Shown here one piece after another: positions 1 to 8,535 of a DNA stretch of 64,000 nt (its first letter is position 1; the number at the start of each line of letters is the position of its first letter). A program made the position numbers and the translations under genes. A model generated the notes under the pieces. It made no database searches. It was not told where the DNA came from and saw nothing but the letters and a program-made list of their open reading frames with translations. This stretch comes from Palsa-295 sp963785585. Its GTDB lineage: Bacteria; Acidobacteriota; Terriglobia; Acidiferrales; UBA7541. The stretch is taken from the NCBI GenBank assembly GCA_963785585.1, contig CAWAVW010000004.1:2294001-2358000 (forward strand), in the 5' to 3' direction.

Positions 1-490
1 CTTCGACGACGATGTATTCGCTTTTGCCGACGCCGGCATGGGAGCCGGCGTGATTGACGCGACCGCCGACGACGAAGGTGGGATCGAGTCCGGCGGCATC
101 GAGCACCGCGGCGATCATGGAGGTGGTGGTGGTTTTCCCGTGCGCTCCGGCGACGGCAATGCCGTATTTCAGGCGCATCAACTCGGCGAGCATTTCGGCG
201 CGGGGGATTACCGGAATTTTCAGTTTATTGGCTTCAACGAGCTCGACGTTGGAGGGCTGAACGGCGGAAGAGATGACGACGACGTGAGCGCCTTCGACGT
301 TGGCAGCGTTGTGACCTTCGTAGACTTTGGCGCCGAGTTTCGAAAGGCGTTCGGTGACGGCGGAAAGTTTGGCGTCTGAACCGGAGACCGCATAGCCGCT
401 CGAGAGGAGGACTTCGGCGATGCCGCTCATGCCGCTGCCGCCGATTCCGATCATGTGGATGCGCTGGAAATTACGAAACGCGCCGGTCAT
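1..490 (-). CDS. murC: UDP-N-acetylmuramate--L-alanine ligase, N-terminal part (cut by window edge)
   Basis: Translation of the minus strand from the ATG at 490 gives 163 residues that run off the window, so this is the N-terminal third of MurC, which adds L-Ala to UDP-MurNAc in the cytoplasm. Seen: the Rossmann glycine motif GIGGSGMSG (residues 15-23) and the ATP P-loop AHGKTTTT (116-123). The start ATG overlaps the murG TGA stop as ATGA, so the two are probably translationally coupled. It is the last visible gene of the dcw cluster. Family assignment is secure; the catalytic and C-terminal domains lie outside the window. Confidence 0.95.
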   Translation of the reverse strand, partial: MTGAFRNFQRIHMIGIGGSGMSGIAEVLLSSGYAVSGSDAKLSAVTERLSKLGAKVYEGHNAANVEGAHVVVISSAVQPSNVELVEANKLKIPVIPRAEMLAELMRLKYGIAVAGAHGKTTTTSMIAAVLDAAGLDPTFVVGGRVNHAGSHAGVGKSEYIVVE

Positions 491-1662
491 GGACGCACCG
501 ATCCTTCGAGCAAGTTGACGATATCTTCGACAGCGCGAGGGCGGGCAAGCCTCCGCGCATTCTGAGCCATTTCGGCGGTTCTACTGGGCTGGTCCAGCAG
601 CGAAAAGATTTCGTTGGTCAGCCGCTCCGGAGTGAGCTCGGTTTGCGGCAGCAGGCGCGCGGCGCCGGCATTTTGCATCGCTTCGGCGTTGCGCGTCTGG
701 TGGGCGTCGGTGGCCGCTCCAAACGGGATGAAGATGGCAGCACGCCCGGCCGCGGAAACTTCGGCCACGGTGATCGCCCCGGACCGGCAAACGATCAAAT
801 CGGCCTGGGCAAAACGCTCCGCCATATTCTCGATGAAGGGCACGACCTCCGCTCGGAATTCGCGTCGCGCATACGCCACGCGAACAGCATTATAGTCGCG
901 TTCGCCGCTTTGATGCACGATGAAAAGGCGGTTTTTTCGCGCGGAAAGCAAATCGAGCGAGTCAATGACCGCGCGATTGATGGGAAGCGCGCCGCGGCTG
1001 CCACCAGTGATGAGGATGTTGAAGGTGTGGTCGGGCAAGGCGGCGGCGTTTCGCGGTGGAACATCGAAGAATTCGCGGCGAACGGGAATGCCGGTGACGA
1101 TTGCTTTTGCGCCGAAGCGTTTGGCGGTTTCTTCGAAACCGCAGGCGACCCGTGTTGCGATGCGAGCGAGGACGCGGTTGGTGAATCCCGGCTCGACGTT
1201 TGGTTCAAAGACGACACCGGGAATGCCGTGGAGCCGCGCGGTGAGCATGATGGGTCCCGAGGCGTAGCCGCCAACGCCGAAGGCGACGCCGAATTTGTGT
1301 TTGCGCAGAATCCGTTCGGAGTCGAGAAGTCCGGCGGGGAGCATGGCGGCGTTCGAGAGGAGTTTTGCGCCGCCCATGCCCTTCAGTCCGGCCACGCGGA
1401 TGGTTTCGAGCGGAAGTCCCGCCTGGGGCACCAGACGTGACTCCATTCCGCGCTCGGTGCCAACCATCACGACGTTTCGCACTCCTTCCGGCTCGCGCCG
1501 GAGCCATTCTCTGGCAACGGCGATGGCGGGAAAAACGTGGCCGCCGGTGCCGCCGCCCGCGATTAGCAACGATTTGGCCGAAGACCCGGTGAAAGGCTTC
1601 GGCGGGAAATTATCCGCGCTTTGTGTCACGGCAGACTCACGCGCGCCCGGGGCATGCTTCAC
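487..1662 (-). CDS. murG: UDP-N-acetylglucosamine--N-acetylmuramyl-(pentapeptide) pyrophosphoryl-undecaprenol transferase
   Basis: MurG converts lipid I to lipid II at the inner face of the membrane. Seen: the N-terminal GGGTGGH loop (residues 36-42), a second glycine-rich loop GGSRGALPIN, and the C-terminal nucleotide-sugar region with CRSGAITVAE followed by a HQ...NA segment. The GTG start used here gives about 30 residues before the first strand, more than is usual for MurG. A second in-frame GTG at codon 12 is an alternative, and neither has a strong ribosome site. The gene follows ftsW by 10 bp and overlaps murC by 4 bp. Confidence 0.96.
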   Translation of the reverse strand: MKHAPGARESAVTQSADNFPPKPFTGSSAKSLLIAGGGTGGHVFPAIAVAREWLRREPEGVRNVVMVGTERGMESRLVPQAGLPLETIRVAGLKGMGGAKLLSNAAMLPAGLLDSERILRKHKFGVAFGVGGYASGPIMLTARLHGIPGVVFEPNVEPGFTNRVLARIATRVACGFEETAKRFGAKAIVTGIPVRREFFDVPPRNAAALPDHTFNILITGGSRGALPINRAVIDSLDLLSARKNRLFIVHQSGERDYNAVRVAYARREFRAEVVPFIENMAERFAQADLIVCRSGAITVAEVSAAGRAAIFIPFGAATDAHQTRNAEAMQNAGAARLLPQTELTPERLTNEIFSLLDQPSRTAEMAQNARRLARPRAVEDIVNLLEGSVRP

Positions 1663-1672
1663 GCCGCACGGT

Positions 1673-2782
1673 TTACGTCTCTTCCGCGTGCTGGCTGATA
1701 TTGAGGAGCACGCCGGTGGCCAGCAGCATTCCGAAAAGGCTCGAGCCGCCGTAACTGATGAACGGCAGCGGAATGCCCTTGGTGGGGAGCAAGCCCATCA
1801 CCACGCTCAGGTTGATCATGGCCTGGCCGACGACCATGGTGGTGATGCCGAGGCCGAGAAATTTGCCGAAGTCATCGGGCGCTTTCATGGCGGCGACGCA
1901 ACCGCGCCAGCCGTACACGGCAAACAGGCTGAGGACGATCACGGCGCCGATGAATCCGAACTCTTCGCAGATGATGGCGTAGATGAAATCGGTGTGCGCT
2001 TCGGGCAGAAAAAATAATTTTTGGCGGCTTTCCATCAGGCCGACGCCGGTCATGCCTCCGGAGCCGATGGCGATCAGGGATTGCAGGAGCTGAAATCCAT
2101 GGCCCTGCGGGTCAGAACCCTGATCGAAGAAGGTCTTTACGCGTTCGAGGCGGTAGGGAACGCGAACGATGAGCAAGTAAATGGCGGGCAGGGAGACGAG
2201 CGCGGCTGCTCCCATGTAGCGCATCGAAAGGTCGGCAACCCAGAGCATGGCGAAGGCGATGAGGCAGATCATGAAGGCGGTGCCCATGTCCGGCTCTTCG
2301 AGCACGAGAAGAACGATCATCATCACGGTGCCGAGCGCCGGGAGGAGCGTGCGGACAGGATCGTTTACGCCGAAGCTGCGCGGGGCGCGGCGATTTTCGA
2401 GAAACCATGCGAGATAGAAGATAACGACGAGCTTGGCGAGTTCCGAGGGTTGCAGGCTAAGGGGACCGAGGCGAATCCAGCGGTGAACGGAGTGCGAGCG
2501 GTCAAGAAAAAAGACGGCGACGAGCAGGACGATGGTGATGGCGAGTCCGGTGAAGATCACGCTCGGCTGGCGCAGTTTGCGGTAGTCGGTGTTCATCATC
2601 CAGAACATGCCGGCAATCCCGAGAGCGACACAGACAAGCTGGCGGAGCAAAAAGATATAGGTCATGCCGAACTGCTCGCTGGCGGTCATCGCCGAAGCGC
2701 TGAAGACCATGACCGCGCCAATCAGGCAAAGCGCCAGGGTGACGCCGAAAAGCTTGCGGTCGGGTTGGAGGCTGCGGGGCAT
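1673..2782 (-). CDS. ftsW: SEDS-family peptidoglycan polymerase / lipid II-associated division protein
   Basis: A polytopic membrane protein of 369 residues with about ten hydrophobic segments. The SEDS signature PFISYGGSS is near the C-terminus (about 340-348), together with the GLLPTKGIPLP run that precedes it in FtsW/RodA/SpoVE. Position between murD and murG identifies it as FtsW, the septal glycan polymerase that works with the class B PBP encoded upstream (ftsI). AAGGA lies about 6 bp before the ATG and contains the murD stop codon, so the two genes are two bases apart and likely coupled. Confidence 0.95.
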   Translation of the reverse strand: MPRSLQPDRKLFGVTLALCLIGAVMVFSASAMTASEQFGMTYIFLLRQLVCVALGIAGMFWMMNTDYRKLRQPSVIFTGLAITIVLLVAVFFLDRSHSVHRWIRLGPLSLQPSELAKLVVIFYLAWFLENRRAPRSFGVNDPVRTLLPALGTVMMIVLLVLEEPDMGTAFMICLIAFAMLWVADLSMRYMGAAALVSLPAIYLLIVRVPYRLERVKTFFDQGSDPQGHGFQLLQSLIAIGSGGMTGVGLMESRQKLFFLPEAHTDFIYAIICEEFGFIGAVIVLSLFAVYGWRGCVAAMKAPDDFGKFLGLGITTMVVGQAMINLSVVMGLLPTKGIPLPFISYGGSSLFGMLLATGVLLNISQHAEET

Positions 2783-2784
2783 GG

Positions 2785-4215
2785 TTATCCTTTTTCCGGC
2801 AAGGGCGCAGCGTTTTCGCTGGCGGAGTGTTGTGCGGCGAGTTCACCCACCAATTGCTTGAAGACGCGGCCGCGGTGTTCGTAGTTTTCGAACTGGTCGA
2901 AGCTCGAGCAGGCGGGGGCGAGCAAGACGGTGTCGCCGGGCCTGGCGCGATCGAAGGCAAGTTTGACGGCGCGGTCGAGGGTGTTGGCATGGACGACAGG
3001 AACCGCGCCAGGGAGGTCGGCGAGGTCCGATGCGATTTTTTCGGCGGCGGCGCCAATGAGAAGAACTTCGGCGGCGCGTTCGCGGAGCAATTGGCGAATC
3101 GGGGTGTAGGGACTGCCTTTGTCTTTGCCGCCGAGGATGACGTGCAAGGGGCCGGGAAAGGCTTCGATGGCTTTGGCGGCGGCGTCCACGTTGGTGGCTT
3201 TCGAATCGTTGAAATATTCGACGCCGGCAATTTCCGCGACAAATTCGAGGCGGTGTTCCACGGCTTGAAAGGATTTGACGCCGGCGGCGATGGCCTGGGG
3301 CGTGGCTCCGGCAAGGTAGGCGGCGGCGCATGCGGCGAGAACGTTTTCAAGGTTGTGCTCGCCGCGGAGCGGAACCTGATCGCGGCGGACGAGTTCAACC
3401 TCAAATCCTTCGTTGCGGAAGACGATGAAGTCGCCGAGCAGAAAGGCTCCAGCAGCGACGCGCTTTTTGCGGCTGAACCAGAAAACGCGCGGCCTGGCGG
3501 GCATGCGTTTGGTGATTTCCGGATCGTCGGCGTTCAAAAGGGCGATATCGCGTTCGATTTGATTTTCGAACATGCGCATTTTCGCGGCGGCGTATTCCTC
3601 GAAGGTGTTGTGCCGGTCGAGGTGGTCGGGCGTGAGATTGAGCAGAACGCCGATTTCGGGGCGGAAGCCTTCGATCGTTTCGAGCTGAAAGCTGCTGACT
3701 TCGGCGACGGTGACGTCGGTGTCGGAAGAGCGCTCGACGAGCGAAAGCAGCGGGGTGCCGATGTTGCCGCCGACATGCGTTGGGATGCCGGCGGTCTTGA
3801 GGATGTGAGCAACGAGAGATGTGGTAGTGGTCTTGCCGTTTGATCCGGTAATGGCGATCAGTTTGCCGCGGAGGAAACGCCAGGCGAGTTCGATTTCGCT
3901 CCAGACCGGGATATTGTTTTTGCGCGCGAGCTGGAGCTCGGGCAAGTTGGCCGGGACGCCGGGGCTGACGACGATCAAATCCTGTTCCGTAAAAGTGGCG
4001 GGGTTCATGGCGCCGCATTCGAGTTTCACTCCCGCGCCGCGGAGTTGGGTTGCGGTTGCGCCCAATTCAGTTTCGGTGCGAGCATCGGTGGCGGTGACGG
4101 TAGCGCCGTAGCCCGCGCTGAAAAGCGAAGTGACCAGGCCGGTGCGCGCCAATCCGACGACTAAGACTCGTTTCCCCGAAAGATCGAATCCCAACCTCAA
4201 CGATGATTCCCCCAT
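2785..4215 (-). CDS. murD: UDP-N-acetylmuramoyl-L-alanine--D-glutamate ligase
   Basis: Cytoplasmic Mur ligase adding D-Glu to UDP-MurNAc-L-Ala. It has an N-terminal Rossmann-like domain (VLVVGLARTG, residues 17-26), the ATP P-loop GSNGKTTTT (124-132), the central NLTPDHLDRH segment that is typical of MurD, and a C-terminal domain with FNDSKATN. At 476 residues it is slightly longer than the roughly 440 of the E. coli enzyme. It lies in canonical dcw order between mraY and ftsW, with 22 bp to mraY and 2 bp to ftsW. Confidence 0.96.
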   Translation of the reverse strand: MGESSLRLGFDLSGKRVLVVGLARTGLVTSLFSAGYGATVTATDARTETELGATATQLRGAGVKLECGAMNPATFTEQDLIVVSPGVPANLPELQLARKNNIPVWSEIELAWRFLRGKLIAITGSNGKTTTTSLVAHILKTAGIPTHVGGNIGTPLLSLVERSSDTDVTVAEVSSFQLETIEGFRPEIGVLLNLTPDHLDRHNTFEEYAAAKMRMFENQIERDIALLNADDPEITKRMPARPRVFWFSRKKRVAAGAFLLGDFIVFRNEGFEVELVRRDQVPLRGEHNLENVLAACAAAYLAGATPQAIAAGVKSFQAVEHRLEFVAEIAGVEYFNDSKATNVDAAAKAIEAFPGPLHVILGGKDKGSPYTPIRQLLRERAAEVLLIGAAAEKIASDLADLPGAVPVVHANTLDRAVKLAFDRARPGDTVLLAPACSSFDQFENYEHRGRVFKQLVGELAAQHSASENAAPLPEKG

Positions 4216-4237
4216 GGCCGCGCGCGTATTCCGCCGC

Positions 4238-5371
4238 TTAGCGCAATTTCAAAGTCGTCAACGAAAAGAGCGCGAACACCAGCGCCACAATCCAGAAGCG
4301 CACGATAATTTTCGATTCGCTCCAGCCCATCAGTTCGAAATGGTGGTGGAGCGGCGCCATGCGAAAAACGCGTTTGCCGGTCAATTTGAAAGAGCCCACT
4401 TGAATGATCACGGAAAGCGCTTCGAGAACGAAGACGCCGCCAATCGAGAGCAACAGGAATTCCTGCTTGATGATCACGGCGACCGTGCCGATGGCGCCGC
4501 CGAGGGCGAGCGAGCCAACGTCTCCCATAAACATCTCGGCCGGGTGAGCGTTGTACCAAAGGAAACCGAGCGACGCACCGACCAGCGAGCCGCAGAAGAT
4601 GACGACTTCGCCGGCATCGGGAATTTTTTGAATGTCGAGATAGTCGGCGAATTTCGCGTTACTGGCCACATAGGCGAGGATCGTCAGGGCCACCGAAGAA
4701 ACCAGGACGCAGCCGATCGCGAGACCGTCGAGGCCGTCGGTCAAGTTCACGGCGTTTGAGCAACCCACAATGACCAACACTAAAAACAAAACCAGCGGGA
4801 CGTAGGCGAGCGCCCAGACGTATTTCACGCCGAGCAAGGAATCGATCACGAGATCGGGATGAAGGCGCTTGAAAAAAGGAACGCTCAACTGCGTGGAGTA
4901 GGCGCCGTGGGTTTGCAGCACCAGCAGGACGATTCCGACGACCACGCAGGTGAGCACCTGGAGAGAAAACTTTCCGCGCGGCGTGAGGCCCATGTTTCGC
5001 TTGCGGACGACTTTGTTGTAGTCGTCGATGAATCCGATGGCGCCAAAGGAGACGGTAGCGCCCATGGCGAGTAAAACGTAGGCGTTGCGCAGATCGGCCC
5101 AGAGCAACGTGGGAATGATCATCGAAGCGACGATCAACACGCCGCCCATGGTCGGAGTTCCCGCTTTTTTCTGGTGGCCCTTGGGCCCCTCTTCGCGAAT
5201 GTACTGTTTCACCTGCAAATTGCGGAGGCGGTCGATCATCCAGGGACCGAGAAGCAGCGAAAGCAGCAGAGCGGTAAGGCTGGCGACCGCGGTGCGCACG
5301 GTGATGTAACGAAACACGTTGAGCGGGCTGAAATGCGGGCGCAGAACGTAAACAAAAAAGTAATAGAGCAT
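4238..5371 (-). CDS. mraY: Phospho-N-acetylmuramoyl-pentapeptide-transferase
   Basis: Integral membrane enzyme making lipid I from UDP-MurNAc-pentapeptide and undecaprenyl phosphate. Seen (numbering from the chosen start): KGHQKKAGTPTMGG (65-78), the catalytic FIDDYNK region (about 115-121), NLTDGLDGLA (209-218) and HHHFELMGW near the C-terminus. The open frame extends 21 codons further upstream, but that extension lies inside murF and is basic and proline-rich. The ATG at 5371 begins the hydrophobic N-terminus MLYYFF, one base after the murF stop, and gives 377 residues, close to the family length. Confidence 0.95.
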   Translation of the reverse strand: MLYYFFVYVLRPHFSPLNVFRYITVRTAVASLTALLLSLLLGPWMIDRLRNLQVKQYIREEGPKGHQKKAGTPTMGGVLIVASMIIPTLLWADLRNAYVLLAMGATVSFGAIGFIDDYNKVVRKRNMGLTPRGKFSLQVLTCVVVGIVLLVLQTHGAYSTQLSVPFFKRLHPDLVIDSLLGVKYVWALAYVPLVLFLVLVIVGCSNAVNLTDGLDGLAIGCVLVSSVALTILAYVASNAKFADYLDIQKIPDAGEVVIFCGSLVGASLGFLWYNAHPAEMFMGDVGSLALGGAIGTVAVIIKQEFLLLSIGGVFVLEALSVIIQVGSFKLTGKRVFRMAPLHHHFELMGWSESKIIVRFWIVALVFALFSLTTLKLR

Positions 5372-5372
5372 C

Positions 5373-6869
5373 TCAGCGAGATCCCGGGAGCTTGGTTGTG
5401 GCGGCGACCGGCGTCTTTTCGCCGCTGCGGGCATGCGATGCGTCGATCGCTTCGAGGATCTTTTCCATCTTCACGCCGCGCGAGCCTTTGAGCAGCAGCA
5501 GATCTCCGGACTGGACGAAATCGGCGAAGAATTTTCCGGCGTCTTCGGAGTTCAGGAAGAATTTGGCGCGGTCTTTCGGGAAGCCGGCAGCGACGGCGGC
5601 GCGGACGATTTCGGCGGCGTCGCCGTGAACACCGATGATCCAGTCGATGGTATTCAAAGCAGCGGCCGCGGTGCCGCAGTCGCGATGCAATTCGGCCGAG
5701 CTGCCGCCAAGCTCGCGCATTTCTCCGGCGGCGAGAATGCGGCGCGTGTAGCCGGGAGTTTTGGCGAGCAGCTGAGCGAGCGCGTCGAGCGCCGTGGGAC
5801 TGGAATTGTAGCTGTCGTTGATGACCGTGAATCCCTGATCGAAGCGAACAACCTCGCCGCGCTTGTCGGCGGGCACAAGCTCGGGGAAAACGATGCCGGC
5901 GTCCGCCGCTCCAATGCCCCAAACGCTTGCCGCCGCCAGTGCCGCCACCGCATTCATCACGTTATGCCTCCCGATCAATGGCAAATCCAGCCGCGTAGTT
6001 CCGTGCGGCGATACAAAATCAAAGGCGGAGCCGGCGATGCCGCGCTCCTCGATATTCTGGGTGCGAAAGGCAACCGAGGGCGTGGCCGAAGCCGCGCCGA
6101 TACCGTCCGCGCCAAACCAAATCACCGGACCATGCGCGACGGACGCAAATTGGACGACGCGCTCGTCGCCCGCGTTCAAGATCGCGGTGGCATTCGGCCA
6201 GGGCAAAAACTCGATCAACTCGCGTTCCGCGAGGGCAATCTCGTCGATCGACGAAAAAAATTCCAAATGCTCGACGGCGATCCTGGTAATCACGCCGACG
6301 TCGGGCCTCGCGATGCGCGTCAAGCGCGCGAGCTCGCCGGGATGCGACATGCCCATTTCGACGACGACGGCATCATGGTCATCGGTCAGTTGCAAGAGCG
6401 TGAGCGGCAGCCCGTATTCGTTGTTCAAGTTCCCCTGCGTTTTCAGAACGCGGAACCGCGCGCCCAAAAGCGCCGCGAGGATTTCTTTCGTGGTCGTCTT
6501 ACCCACGGATCCGGCAACGCCGGCGATGCGCCGCCCCGATTTCGCCGCGCGCCAAAGTTCGCAGGCCCGCGCTGCCAGGCGGTGCAGGGCGTCGAGCGTG
6601 TCATCGACGACGAAGAGCCTGCTTGCAATTTCGGTGCTGAACTCAGAAAGGCGAGTTCGCGCCACAATTGCCGCAGGCGCACCGCGCTCGAGAGCGGACG
6701 CCACAAAACCGTGTCCATCGTGACGCGGACCGTGGATAGCGATAAACAGTTGGCCCGGCTCGACGGTGCGAGAATCAATCGAGACGCCGGCCAGCCTGGC
6801 CATGGGCGCAAGGCCGTGCGGGAGCGGGACACCCAGAGCTTCAGCGACTTGGCCAGCACTCCACCGCAA
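5373..6869 (-). CDS. murF: UDP-N-acetylmuramoyl-tripeptide--D-alanyl-D-alanine ligase
   Basis: Adds D-Ala-D-Ala to complete the cytoplasmic pentapeptide precursor. The 498-residue protein shows an N-terminal substrate-binding domain (SIDSRTVEPGQLF, around 30-42), the P-loop GSVGKTTTK (120-128), and NDSYNSSP, characteristic of MurF. The best start is TTG at 6869, with GGGAG 8 bases upstream; there is no ATG in the vicinity. A 92-bp spacer with no visible signal separates it from murE, the longest gap inside the ligase block apart from the ftsL-ftsI spacer. Confidence 0.95.
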   Translation of the reverse strand: MRWSAGQVAEALGVPLPHGLAPMARLAGVSIDSRTVEPGQLFIAIHGPRHDGHGFVASALERGAPAAIVARTRLSEFSTEIASRLFVVDDTLDALHRLAARACELWRAAKSGRRIAGVAGSVGKTTTKEILAALLGARFRVLKTQGNLNNEYGLPLTLLQLTDDHDAVVVEMGMSHPGELARLTRIARPDVGVITRIAVEHLEFFSSIDEIALAERELIEFLPWPNATAILNAGDERVVQFASVAHGPVIWFGADGIGAASATPSVAFRTQNIEERGIAGSAFDFVSPHGTTRLDLPLIGRHNVMNAVAALAAASVWGIGAADAGIVFPELVPADKRGEVVRFDQGFTVINDSYNSSPTALDALAQLLAKTPGYTRRILAAGEMRELGGSSAELHRDCGTAAAALNTIDWIIGVHGDAAEIVRAAVAAGFPKDRAKFFLNSEDAGKFFADFVQSGDLLLLKGSRGVKMEKILEAIDASHARSGEKTPVAATTKLPGSR

Positions 6870-6961
6870 TGGTCGATCTCCCGAAAGCTCTTTGTCACGC
6901 GCACGCTCGATTTCAAAAGCGCCCGACGGTAAAGCCCAATCGACAGCTACACGCGCAACGG

Positions 6962-8467
6962 CTAGTTGCCCGATGGCCGCGCTGCATATCCTTTGCGCTG
7001 CAAAATCCTGCGAGCAACCTCGCGATCGTCAAAGTGCTCGGTGCCGGCGCGAGTGATCTGGTAATCCTCGTGGCCTTTTCCGGCAAGCAGCACAATGTCT
7101 CCGGCGCGCGCTTCGTCGATGGCCATTTCGATGGCGATTTCGCGGTCCGGTTCGACGCGGTAGTTGGCATTCACCTTTTGCAATCCGACGACCAGGTCGT
7201 TAATGATGCGCAGCGGATCTTCGGTGCGCGGGTTGTCGCTGGTAAGAATCACCAGATTGCTGAGCGACCCGGCCGCCTCGCCCATGGGAGGACGAGTTGA
7301 GCGGTCGCGTTCACCGCCCGCGCCAAACAAGGTGATGATGCGGCCGGAGGGATTCAATTCGCGGGCGGTCGAGATCAAGTTGCGAAGCGCGTCGTCGGCG
7401 TGGGCGTAGTCAACGACCACGAGAAACGGCTGCCCTTCGTCGATGCGCTGAAAGCGGCCGGGAACCTGTTCGAGGGTGCGAATGCCCTGCTCGATTTTCT
7501 CGATGGGAATATCGAGCGAGAGCGCCGCGCCGATGGCCGCGAGGATGTTGTAGACGTTGATGCGGCCCACCAAAGGAGCGCGCACGTCGAACTTTCCCGC
7601 GGGCGTGTGAGCCGTGAATTCCAATCCCGAAAAGCTGAGCGAGATTTTTCTGGCCGAAAGATCGACGGAATCGCCCAGGCCATAGGTGAGCGTTTGCTTG
7701 GCGAGGCCTTTGAGGCGCGGCGCGTAGAGATCATCGGCATTGATAATGGCGCAGTCGGGCGCGCCGTTGCCGGTGCCCTCGAAGAGAATTTTCTTGGCGG
7801 CGAAATAATCCTCGAACGTTTTGTGAAAATTCAGATGGTCGCGGGTTAGGTTGGTGAAAATCGCGGCGGCGAAATGGCATCCCCAGACGCGGTCCATGGC
7901 GAGAGCGTGGGAGCTTACTTCCATGACGGCGTGGGTGCCGCCGGCGTCGCGAAGCTCGGCAAACATTTCCTGCAAGTCGAGCGATTCCGGAGTGGTGTTT
8001 TTGGCTTTGCGCGCGCCAGCGGGAGTCTGATAACCGGTGGTGCCGATGCGAGCGGTGGTGAAACCCGCGGCGTGCAGGATCGAATCCATGATGAAGGTGA
8101 TGGTGGTCTTGCCGTTGGTGCCGGTGACGCCGACCAGTTTCAGGGCGTCGGCAGGATGGCCGTAGAAGTTTGCGGCGGCGAGCGCCAGAGCGCGGCGCTC
8201 GGTGCCCGGTGGAAGCTCAATCCATTCGACGGGCGCAGGCGTATTGGCGGGACGAGGCAACGGACTGGCAATGGCGATGGCGCCGGCATCGATCGCCGCC
8301 CCGACGAACTGATTGCCGTCAGCTTTCGCGCCGGGGAGCGCAAAGAAGAGCGAACCGGGCCGAACTAATCGGCTGTCGCACGCGAGGGCGGCAACCGGAA
8401 TTTGGGCCGCGCGGCTCGAGGAAACGCGCGCGCCGGGAATCCCGCGCAAAACTTCCTGCAAATTCAT
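6962..8467 (-). CDS. murE: UDP-N-acetylmuramoyl-L-alanyl-D-glutamate--2,6-diaminopimelate ligase
   Basis: Adds the third stem-peptide residue. Seen: P-loop GTNGKTT (about 116-122), EVSSHALAMDRV, and the C-terminal TSDNPRTEDP. The DNPR motif is known to mark enzymes that add meso-diaminopimelate rather than lysine, so DAP-type peptidoglycan is predicted. The start is uncertain: ATG at 8467 begins the family-like MNLQEVLRG, but the frame is open to a TTG at 8539 that overlaps the ftsI stop (TTGA), with another ATG at 8530. The upstream choice would add 24 residues. Confidence 0.94.
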   Translation of the reverse strand: MNLQEVLRGIPGARVSSSRAAQIPVAALACDSRLVRPGSLFFALPGAKADGNQFVGAAIDAGAIAIASPLPRPANTPAPVEWIELPPGTERRALALAAANFYGHPADALKLVGVTGTNGKTTITFIMDSILHAAGFTTARIGTTGYQTPAGARKAKNTTPESLDLQEMFAELRDAGGTHAVMEVSSHALAMDRVWGCHFAAAIFTNLTRDHLNFHKTFEDYFAAKKILFEGTGNGAPDCAIINADDLYAPRLKGLAKQTLTYGLGDSVDLSARKISLSFSGLEFTAHTPAGKFDVRAPLVGRINVYNILAAIGAALSLDIPIEKIEQGIRTLEQVPGRFQRIDEGQPFLVVVDYAHADDALRNLISTARELNPSGRIITLFGAGGERDRSTRPPMGEAAGSLSNLVILTSDNPRTEDPLRIINDLVVGLQKVNANYRVEPDREIAIEMAIDEARAGDIVLLAGKGHEDYQITRAGTEHFDDREVARRILQRKGYAARPSGN

Positions 8468-8535
8468 CTTGGCATCAACCTTCAGGGCTCGTTTCGCACT
8501 GGAAAGCAATTCATCCCCACTTTCGACCATCGACG

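Noticed and set aside
643..1440. Plus-strand open frame of 265 codons opposite murG
   Set aside because: Translation is low in hydrophobic order, rich in Gly/Arg/Asp and has no family motif; murG on the other strand has full conserved motifs. It is a frame shadow of GC-rich coding DNA.
5433..6932. Plus-strand open frame of 499 codons opposite murF
   Set aside because: Covers murF almost exactly in antisense; composition (Arg, Gly, Asp) and lack of motifs mark it as a shadow.
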